A DNA stretch of 48,739 nucleotides from CAXSEF01 sp050955025 (GTDB lineage: Bacteria > Pseudomonadota > Alphaproteobacteria > Acetobacterales > Acetobacteraceae). The stretch lies in NCBI GenBank assembly GCA_050955025.1, contig JBPBQX010000159.1, positions 1 through 48,739 of the forward strand, in the 5' to 3' direction. Numbering within the stretch: the first letter of the stretch is position 1; every line of letters starts with the position of its first letter. Below, piece after piece: positions 41,353 to 48,739 of this stretch. The notes beneath the pieces were generated by a model, which was not told the origin of the DNA, searched no databases, and saw only the letters and a list, made by a program, of their open reading frames with translations. Both the position numbers and the translations under genes were made by a program.

Positions 41353-41701
41353 CCGAGCCTCCCTGACAGCGGTTGACTGTTCGCCCCGCCTTGCGTCGAT
41401 GCTGCCACCAGTCGGCGTCGCGCTTCCACTAAATAATGGGACTGCACAACTGACCGATTTTCTCCGTTCTACAGATCAGGCCGCCCCGGCTACTGGAGCA
41501 GCCCGGCAGGCCGGCAGTGCCTCCGCGACGCGCGCTGCCGGCGGCGCGTGCCGAACGGACAGCGCGCGGTGCGGGCTTGCCCCCGGGCAGGCGCCGATGA
41601 GCCATTCCCCATGGCCGACGCTGGTGATCACGCCCGCGAACCGAGCCGGTTCGGCCCCGCCAAGATCGTGACGGGCACCGTTGGGTCCGGGCCGCGCCGG
41701 C
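41353..41701. other. Intergenic, no gene recognised
   Basis: The stretch lies between a small membrane-protein gene and the end of the ABC permease gene. I see no terminator or conserved frame. Confidence 0.4.
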
Positions 41702-42625
41702 TCAGCTCCTAGGCTGGAACGGCAGGCCCAGCATGGCCGGCCGGTGCAGCCGGATGAGGCGCACGTCGCGCGAGATCAGCACGAGCACCACCACCGTGCC
41801 GATGTAGGGCAGCGCCGACAGCAGCGCCGAGGGGATCGGCACGCCCAGCGCCTGCACGTACAGAGACAGGTACATCAGCGCCCCGAAGAACCACGCCCCC
41901 GCCAGCAGCCACGCCGGCCGCCACGCCGAGAACGTCACCAGCGCCACGGCCACCCAGCCGCGCCCCGCCGTCAGGTCCTGCGCCCACAGCGGCGTGTAGG
42001 CCAGCGACATGTATGCCCCCGCCAGCCCCGCCATCGCGCCGCCGAACAGCACCGCGCCGTAGCGGATCGGCACCACCGGATAGCCCAGCGAGTGCGCCGC
42101 CCCGTGCGAGTCCCCGACCGCGCGCAGCACCAGCCCCGCGTGCGTGCGCCGGATCGCCCACGCCACCGCGGCGAGGATTAGCAGCGCCGCGTAGACCAGC
42201 ACGTCGTGGCCGAACAGCACCGGCCCGACCACCGGCAGCCCCGAGAGCCCGGGGATGCGCAGTTTCGGTAGGGTCGGCGCCGCGATCCCCACGTAGCCCG
42301 CGCCCAGCAGCGCGCTGAACCCCCGCCCGAAGATCGTCAGCGCCAGCCCGGTCGCCGTCTGGTTCGCCTGCAGCGTCAGCGTCAGCAGCCCGAACAGCAG
42401 CGCCAGCGCCATGCCCGCCCCCACCGCCGCCACCAAGCCCAGCGAGGTCGAGCCCGTCGCCTCGGCCGTGGCGAAGCCGGCGATCGCCCCGGCCAGCATC
42501 ATCCCCTCCACGCCGAGGTTGAGCACCCCCGCCTTCTCCACCACCAGCTCGCCCGTCGCCGCCAGAAGCAGCGGCGTGGACGCGGCCAGGATGCTCACCA
42601 GGGCGCTGACGACGATCTGCCCCAT
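41702..42625 (-). CDS. ABC transporter permease, BMP/nucleoside family, second subunit
   Basis: A 307-residue inner-membrane protein with about eight or nine helices. LVVEKAGVLNLGVEGMMLAG is the hallmark of BPD_transp_2 permeases paired with BMP binding proteins. NQTATGLALTIFGRGFSALL and LRAVGDSHGAAHSLGYPVVP (the cytoplasmic coupling loop contacting the ATPase) are also visible. It is the last gene of the operon, separated from the first permease by repeat B3. Substrate: purine nucleosides or nucleobases, inferred from family and neighbours. Confidence 0.9.
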   Translation of the reverse strand: MGQIVVSALVSILAASTPLLLAATGELVVEKAGVLNLGVEGMMLAGAIAGFATAEATGSTSLGLVAAVGAGMALALLFGLLTLTLQANQTATGLALTIFGRGFSALLGAGYVGIAAPTLPKLRIPGLSGLPVVGPVLFGHDVLVYAALLILAAVAWAIRRTHAGLVLRAVGDSHGAAHSLGYPVVPIRYGAVLFGGAMAGLAGAYMSLAYTPLWAQDLTAGRGWVAVALVTFSAWRPAWLLAGAWFFGALMYLSLYVQALGVPIPSALLSALPYIGTVVVLVLISRDVRLIRLHRPAMLGLPFQPRS

Positions 42626-42649
42626 CACCGCAACCCCTGGAAGTAACCT

Positions 42650-42781
42650 GGAAGCAAGCAAGCCCGGGCTCTGCCCGGACCCGCCAGGGGCGAGCCGCCC
42701 CTGAACCGGCATGACCTAGGGAGGCCGGTCCAGGGGGGCTCCCCCTGGCGGAGCTCGAGGCAGAGCCTCGACCTTCCTTGC
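42650..42781. repeat. Family B palindromic repeat, copy B3
   Basis: The repeat starts GGAAGCAAG and ends CTTCCTTGC. Hairpins in the same order as B1 are GGGCTCTGCCC, CAGGGGC-GAGCC-GCCCCTG, CCAGGGGGGCTCCCCCTGG and CGAGGCAGAGCCTCG. The right end is one base from the TGA stop (42783-42785) of the upstream permease. It interrupts the ABC operon. Confidence 0.85.
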
Positions 42782-42782
42782 G

Positions 42783-43856
42783 TCACGCCGCGCTCCGCAC
42801 GGCTCGCCGCCATCGGATCCTGTTGTGCAGCAGCACGTCGCAGCCGAGCAGGCAGAACAGCAGGATGCCCTGGAAGATGCCCGTGACCGCGTTTGGCAGC
42901 CCGAGCTGGATCTGCGCCGCGTCGCCGCCCAGGTAGGACAGCGCCAGCAGCAGCCCCGCCGGGACCGCGCCGAGCGGGTTCAGCCGCCCCAGGAACGCCA
43001 CGATGATCGCCGCGAACCCGTAGCCCGGCGAGATCACCGTGGTGAGCTGCCCGATCGTGCCCGTTACCTCCAGCATCCCCGCCAGCCCCGCCAGCCCGCC
43101 GCTGATCATCATGGCGGCCCACACCAGCCGGCGCTCGCTGAACCCCGCGAACCGCGCCGCCCGCGGCGCCTGCCCCAGCACGCGGAGCTGGAAGCCCAGC
43201 AGCGAGCGCTCCACCATCAGCCACACACCGACGGCCACCAGCGGCGCCAGCGCCACGCCGAGGTGGACGTTGGTGCCCGACACCAGCCGGGGCAGCTCCG
43301 CCGCGTCCGAGAACAGCGCGGTCTGCGGGAAGCCGAACCCCTGCGGGTCGCGCCACGGCCCGGTCACCAGGTAGATCAGCAGGTACTGGATGACGTAGGT
43401 CAGCATCAGGCTGGTCAGGATCTCGTTGGCGTTGAACCGGACCCGCAGCCACGCCACCAGCCCGCCCGCCATCATGCCGCCCAGCAGCCCCGCCGCCGCC
43501 AGCACCGGCAGCAGCAGCCACGCCGGCGCGTCGGGCAGGGCCAGCGCCACGCCGCCGCTCACGATCGCGCCCAGGGTGAACTGCCCCTCCGTGCCGATGT
43601 TCCAGACCCTGGCGCGATAGGCGAGCGACAGCCCGACGCCCATCATCACCAGCGGCGCCGCCTTCACGACGAGCGCCTCCAGCCCGCCGGGCGCCAGCAG
43701 GGGCGACACCAGGAACACCCGGACCGTGCCGAACGGCGCCCGCCCCATGACCGCGAAGATCACCGCCGAGAACAGCGTCGTCAGCACCAGCGCCAGCACC
43801 GGCGAGCCCGCACGCCAGAAACGGGACTCCGCGCCGCGCGGCTCGACCCTAAACAC
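42783..43856 (-). CDS. ABC transporter permease, BMP/nucleoside family, first subunit
   Basis: Predicted 357 residues from GTG 43856; the frame is open further upstream but that part is repeat A2. Helical membrane protein with VMMGVGLSLAYRARVWNIGT, EGQFTLGAI, RFNANEILTSLMLTYVIQYL, LRVLGQAPRAARFAGFSERR (coupling loop) and GYGFAAIIVAFLGRLNPLGA. This is the typical first permease of BmpA-type nucleoside importers. The GTG lacks a strong Shine-Dalgarno sequence, so the start is somewhat uncertain. Confidence 0.88.
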   Translation of the reverse strand: MFRVEPRGAESRFWRAGSPVLALVLTTLFSAVIFAVMGRAPFGTVRVFLVSPLLAPGGLEALVVKAAPLVMMGVGLSLAYRARVWNIGTEGQFTLGAIVSGGVALALPDAPAWLLLPVLAAAGLLGGMMAGGLVAWLRVRFNANEILTSLMLTYVIQYLLIYLVTGPWRDPQGFGFPQTALFSDAAELPRLVSGTNVHLGVALAPLVAVGVWLMVERSLLGFQLRVLGQAPRAARFAGFSERRLVWAAMMISGGLAGLAGMLEVTGTIGQLTTVISPGYGFAAIIVAFLGRLNPLGAVPAGLLLALSYLGGDAAQIQLGLPNAVTGIFQGILLFCLLGCDVLLHNRIRWRRAVRSAA

Positions 43857-43883
43857 GGGAGCACCAGCCAAGAAAGGAAGCGC

Positions 43884-44000
43884 GTTCTTTTTTGAAAAAA
43901 AGAACCAGAAAACTTTTGCCACTTTGGTCCGGTGCCAGCCACGCGGCACAGGTGCCAAGTCGCAGAAGTCTTTTTGCTTCTTTTTCTTTAGAAAAAGAAG
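43884..44000. repeat. Family A palindromic repeat, copy A2
   Basis: Hairpins are GTTCTTTTTT-GA-AAAAAAGAAC (43884-43905) and CTTCTTTTTC-TTTA-GAAAAAGAAG (43977-44000), around a GC-rich centre with GGTGCCAGC and GGCACAGGTGCC. It lies between the ATPase stop and the permease start within one operon. Confidence 0.85.
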
Positions 44001-44012
44001 GCCTTGCTGCCT

Positions 44013-45614
<1,602 letters not shown>

Positions 45615-45617
45615 CGC

Positions 45618-46700
45618 TCAGGTCAGCTTGCCGTCGATGCCCTGCACCAGCCACTGCATGGAGGACAGCGCGGCGTCGTCCATGCTCGTCCCCGCCGCCA
45701 CCTTCACCGCCCCGGCCTGGTCCGCCATCGGCCCGGCGAACACCGGGTTGCTGCCCGCGGCGATGGCCGCCTCCGCCGCGCTCGCCTGCGCCGCGACGTC
45801 GGGCGGCATGTTGGCGAACGGCGCCATCGCGAGCATCCCGCTGTCGAAGCCGCCCCAGACGTCCGTGCTCTTCCAAGTGCCGTCCAGCACCTCGCCGATG
45901 CGCCGGATGTAATAGGGCGCCCAGATGTCGGTGGACGCCGTCAGCTGGTCGCCCGGCGCGAACTTGCCCATGTCCGTGGACTGGCCGAACGCCTTGACGC
46001 CGCGGCTGGCGGCGGCCTGCAGCGGGGCAGGGGAGTCGGTGTGCTGGGTGATGATGTCGCACCCCTGGTCGATCAGCGCCTTGGCCGCGTCGCCCTCCTT
46101 GGGCGCGTCGTACCAGGAGTTGACCATGACGAACTTCAGCCGCGCCTTGGGGTTGACCGACTGCATGCCGAGCATGAAGGCGTTCATGCCCTGCACGACC
46201 TCCGGCACCGGCAACGAGCCCACGTAGCCCGCGAGCCCCGCCTTGCTGAGCCGCCCCGCGATCACGCCCTGCACGTAGCGCGCCTGGTAGAACCGGATGT
46301 TGTAGGTGGCGAGGTTCGCTTCGCGCTTGTACCCCGTCGCATGCTCGAACAGCACCTTCGGGTTTCGCTTCGCCGCCTTGACGACGTAATTCATGTAGCC
46401 GAACGACGTCGCGAAGATCAGCTTGTGCCCGGACGCGGCGAGGTCGTTCATCACCTTCTCCGAGTCCGGCCCCTCCGGCACGCTCTCGACGAAGGTGGTC
46501 CTGATCGCGTCGCCGTAGTGGGCGTCGGCGGCCTTGCGCGCCGTGTCGTGCTGGTAGGTCCAGCCGAAGTCGCCCACGGGCCCGAGATAGATGAAGCCCA
46601 CCTTGAGCGGCTCGGCCGCCGACGCGGCGCGAACGAGCGCCGGGAGGGCGGACAAGGCCGCGCCGGTTCCAAGGAGACGGGCGAAGTCGCGGCGCTGCAT
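45618..46700 (-). CDS. BMP-family ABC transporter substrate-binding protein
   Basis: A 360-residue protein from ATG 46700 with GGAG seven bases upstream. The N terminus QRRDFARLLGTGAALSALPA has a twin-arginine motif and ends at an AASAAEP cleavage region, so it is probably exported by Tat to the periplasm. The mature part matches the Bmp/PnrA fold: KVGFIYLGPVGDFGWTYQHD, GPDSEKVMNDLAASGHKLIF, FGYMNYVVKAAKRNPKVLFE and GKFAPGDQLTASTDIWAPYY. PnrA-like proteins bind purine nucleosides. It is first gene of a binding protein-ATPase-permease-permease operon. Confidence 0.93.
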   Translation of the reverse strand: MQRRDFARLLGTGAALSALPALVRAASAAEPLKVGFIYLGPVGDFGWTYQHDTARKAADAHYGDAIRTTFVESVPEGPDSEKVMNDLAASGHKLIFATSFGYMNYVVKAAKRNPKVLFEHATGYKREANLATYNIRFYQARYVQGVIAGRLSKAGLAGYVGSLPVPEVVQGMNAFMLGMQSVNPKARLKFVMVNSWYDAPKEGDAAKALIDQGCDIITQHTDSPAPLQAAASRGVKAFGQSTDMGKFAPGDQLTASTDIWAPYYIRRIGEVLDGTWKSTDVWGGFDSGMLAMAPFANMPPDVAAQASAAEAAIAAGSNPVFAGPMADQAGAVKVAAGTSMDDAALSSMQWLVQGIDGKLT

Positions 46701-46887
46701 GGGGGTTCTCCGCTCACGGCCAGATATGTCGCATCCCACGCTACGCAACTCGTGTGCCAGTCCTGACGCAAACGTGTTGCGCAGGCATCCCGCACGAATC
46801 CGCGAACCGCGGTTGCGCCGCCTGCCCGCATCCGGCCCACTTCGCAACGAACCCGATCCCCAAGCGGCACGGAGGGCCACACACGCC

Positions 46888-47379
46888 ATGGACCACGACC
46901 TGCAATGCCTGCGCCTTGCCTTCGACGTGGCGCGACGCGCCCGCGAGGCCGGCAACCACCCGTTCGGCGCCGTCCTCGTGGGCCGGGACGGCGCGGTCTG
47001 GCTCGAGCAGGGCAACGGCTTCGCGACCGACGGCGGCGACATGACCGCGCACGCCGAACGCCTGCTGGCGGGCGCCGCCTCGCGCCGGTTCGGGTCGGCG
47101 CTGCTGCGCGGCTGCACGCTCTACGTCTCGGCCGAGCCGTGCGCGATGTGCGCGGGCGCCATCTACTGGGCCGGCATCGGGCGCGTGGTGTTCGGCCAGT
47201 CGGAGCGGGACCTGAAGCGCCGGACGGGCGACCATCCGGAGAACCCGACACTGGCCCTGCCGTGCCGCGTGGTGTTCGCGGCGGGACAGCGGCCCGTCGA
47301 GGTGGTCGGCCCCCTGCTGGAGGAGGAGGCCGCCCGGCTGCAGGACAACTTCTGGGCGGCATCACCCAGTCCTAAGTAA
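46888..47379 (+). CDS. Nucleoside/guanine deaminase (CMP/dCMP-type zinc deaminase)
   Basis: A 163-residue protein from ATG 46888, with GGAGGG 11 bases upstream. Zinc ligands are TAHAERLL (His-Ala-Glu; Glu is the proton shuttle) and SAEPCAMCAGAIYWAG (Pro-Cys-x-x-Cys). NHPFGAVLVGRDGAVWLEQG and RRTGDHPENPTLALP fit the guanine-deaminase/nucleoside-deaminase subgroup rather than TadA (inference). It is divergent from the BMP operon by 187 bases, so uptake and deamination of purines may be linked. Repeat A3 starts directly at its stop codon. Confidence 0.88.
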   Translation: MDHDLQCLRLAFDVARRAREAGNHPFGAVLVGRDGAVWLEQGNGFATDGGDMTAHAERLLAGAASRRFGSALLRGCTLYVSAEPCAMCAGAIYWAGIGRVVFGQSERDLKRRTGDHPENPTLALPCRVVFAAGQRPVEVVGPLLEEEAARLQDNFWAASPSPK

Positions 47380-47387
47380 GAAAGCAA

Positions 47388-47503
47388 GTTCTTTCTTGAA
47401 AGAAAAAACCAAAGAACCTCGGCCCATAAAATCCGAGCCAGACACGCAGTACGGAAGCCAAACGTGCAAAGTCTTTTTGCTTCTTTTTCTTCAGAAAAAG
47501 AAG
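47388..47503. repeat. Family A palindromic repeat, copy A3
   Basis: A TTCTTTC-TT-GAAAGAA hairpin lies near 47388-47409, with CTTCTTTTTC-TTCA-GAAAAAGAAG at 47480-47503. The variable centre holds CTCGG/CCGAG. It lies between the convergent deaminase and lipoprotein genes. Confidence 0.85.
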
Positions 47504-47525
47504 GTCTTTCTTCCTTCCGCCTTCC

Positions 47526-47846
47526 TCACCCCTGCCCGGCTCTCATGCACCGGGCATAGATGATCTGCCGGGTCAGCGGAGGCGCAGGCGGCGGGCTGCT
47601 GGTGCCGGCCGGACCCGCCCCTGCCTCGGTGGCGAGCACCACGTCGGACCGTGCCAGGGCGCGCTGCTCCTCCGCCGTCCCGGGCGCGTCGGGGGCACCT
47701 GACGCGGCGACGCGCGCGCGGCAGGCGGCTTCGTCCGGCCGCGACGCCTCCGTCCCGGCGGGTGGCAGCGTGCAGCCTGCCGCCCCGGCCACCGCGAGCG
47801 CGGCCCCGAGCAGGCGCCCTGCCCGGACGGGGCGCCCTGCCAGCAC
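47526..47846 (-). CDS. Small putative lipoprotein
   Basis: Predicted 106 residues from GTG 47846, five bases after the preceding stop. The signal GRLLGAALAVAGAAGC ends in a lipobox-like AAGC. The mature part is acidic and Ala-rich (RPDEAACRARVAASGAPDAP) and ends PPLTRQIIYARCMRAGQG, a Y-x-x-C-M pattern common in small periplasmic proteins of this group. Function unknown. Confidence 0.6.
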   Translation of the reverse strand: MLAGRPVRAGRLLGAALAVAGAAGCTLPPAGTEASRPDEAACRARVAASGAPDAPGTAEEQRALARSDVVLATEAGAGPAGTSSPPPAPPLTRQIIYARCMRAGQG

Positions 47847-47851
47847 CCGCG

Positions 47852-48100
47852 TCAGCGGCCGCCGCCGCCGGCGGCAGCGCGGTCCGGCTGGTTGCCGTTC
47901 TCCGTGCCGGGCGGCTGCCGGTCGGCCTTGGCCTCGGCCTCCGCGCTGGGCTGCACCCTGCGGGCGTGCTTGCCCCGGGTCCCCAGAACGGGGTCGCGCA
48001 CGACATGGGTCCCGGTCGCCGGAGCCGTCGTCTGGGCCCATGCCGGCCCCGAGCCGAGACCGAGCGCCAGGGCGACGGCGAGCAGAGTTCTCACGGACAT
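47852..48100 (-). CDS. Small secreted protein
   Basis: An 82-residue protein from ATG 48100. A Sec signal (VRTLLAVALALGLGSGPAWA, cleavage at AWA-Q) precedes a short disordered, charged mature part (HVVRDPVLGTRGKHARR, then Glu/Asp/Gly). It lies between the Tsx-like and lipoprotein genes, all on the minus strand, and may share their operon. Confidence 0.6.
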   Translation of the reverse strand: MSVRTLLAVALALGLGSGPAWAQTTAPATGTHVVRDPVLGTRGKHARRVQPSAEAEAKADRQPPGTENGNQPDRAAAGGGGR

Positions 48101-48223
48101 CCGAGATGATCCTTGGAAGGGAGGTGGTGCCCGCCGGGGCGCGTGTCGGCACCGGCAGAGCCGGGAACAGCAACGACGCCGTGCGCGCGGGGTTGCACGG
48201 GCGCACCCGCGGGCGCGGCCTGG

Positions 48224-48739
48224 TCAGAGGTGGTAGCCGACCTCCACGAACACGGACTTCTGCTCCGTGCCCGGGACGAACGAGGGGATGTCGCCGAACT
48301 TGTTGTGCCAGTACTCGAAGCCCACGCCCGCCTCCAGCTTCTTCGGCGTGTAGCCGAGCAGCGACCCGACGTCGACCAGCACCTTGGGGTGCAGCAGGAT
48401 CTCGACGCCGTGGCCGAAGTCGCCCGTCGCCCCCGTGCTCTTCGGCGTGATCAGGTTCGCGAAGCCGGTGAAGTTGAGCGGGATGTTACCGATGGCGAAC
48501 GGATAGGCGAAGGCCGTCTCGATCGTGAACGCCGGGCTGAAGTTGGTGCCGTTGCCGTTCGCCAGGAACCCGTTGGTGTTCCACTCCTTCGACAGCCCGA
48601 GCGTGACGTTGAGGAAGCCGCGCGGCAGGTTGAACGAGAACTGCGGCCCGAAGGTGACCAGCTTCTTGTAGGACGCGAACGCGTCGTTCTGCGTGTCGAA
48701 GTCGAAGCCCGCCAGCAGGCCGACGTCGCGGATCGGGCC
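48224..48739 (-). CDS. Tsx-like outer-membrane channel, C-terminal part
   Basis: The last 171 residues of a beta-barrel; the 5' end lies beyond the window. Alternating aromatic strands include KLVTFGPQFSFNLPRGFLNV, FTIETAFAYPFAIGNIPLNF and KLEAGVGFEYWHNKFGDIPS, with the C-terminal strand SVFVEVGYHL ending near an aromatic residue, as in BAM substrates. The EYWHNKFG motif fits the Channel_Tsx family of nucleoside-specific outer-membrane channels. With the BMP importer and deaminase nearby, nucleoside entry is a plausible role. Confidence 0.55.
   Translation of the reverse strand, partial: GPIRDVGLLAGFDFDTQNDAFASYKKLVTFGPQFSFNLPRGFLNVTLGLSKEWNTNGFLANGNGTNFSPAFTIETAFAYPFAIGNIPLNFTGFANLITPKSTGATGDFGHGVEILLHPKVLVDVGSLLGYTPKKLEAGVGFEYWHNKFGDIPSFVPGTEQKSVFVEVGYHL

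Noticed and set aside
46888..47379. Deaminase as tRNA adenosine deaminase TadA
   Set aside because: The zinc motif fits both, but the C-terminal region (DHPENPTLALP) and purine-importer neighbour favour a free nucleobase/nucleoside deaminase; not fully excluded.

Overview
The window looks like chromosome of a high-GC alphaproteobacterium, most likely an Acetobacteraceae/Rhodospirillales member. The grounds are the very GC-rich codon use, RTX-like surface proteins, the hydrogenase-4-like genes, and the overall gene content. This placement is inference; there is no rRNA or marker phylogeny here.

Left core flank (1-15.3 kb): the start of a SAM methyltransferase, an RTX/glycine-repeat exported protein, two divergently transcribed glycosyltransferases with GTG starts (surface glycan assembly), a four-gene hyfB-C-E-F-like membrane operon without hydrogenase catalytic subunits, an aldo/keto reductase, an M19 dipeptidase and tRNA-Arg(CCT).

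Mobile island (about 15,345-40,720): a 25.4-kb element sits against the 3' end of tRNA-Arg(CCT). It is bounded by an imperfect 29-bp copy of that tRNA end, beside a P4-type tyrosine integrase. Its core is integrase, AlpA-like regulators, a prim-pol/helicase replication protein (with an in-frame amber near its N terminus) and a Nu1-like terminase small subunit. I see no capsid, tail, large terminase or conjugation genes. This is the gene set of a phage satellite (PICI/P4-like). A perfect 27-bp inverted repeat built of 9-bp iterons directly follows the primase stop and is a candidate origin. Cargo includes an RTX protein, an orphan ScpB, a DUF2971-like gene, several small secreted or zinc-ribbon proteins, and a secreted-protein/trypsin-like membrane protein cassette. 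The two ends carry paralogous small genes, and at least four genes have one isolated in-frame stop codon, so the island looks composite and partly decaying.

Right core flank (40.7-48.7 kb): a BMP-family nucleoside/purine ABC importer (binding protein, ATPase, two permeases), a divergent guanine/nucleoside deaminase, a small lipoprotein, a small secreted protein and the C-terminal part of a Tsx-like outer-membrane channel. Together they suggest a nucleoside/purine uptake and salvage locus.

Two families of roughly 120-145 bp palindromic intergenic repeats (A and B) occur six times in the core flanks, mostly abutting stop codons. I found none inside the island.
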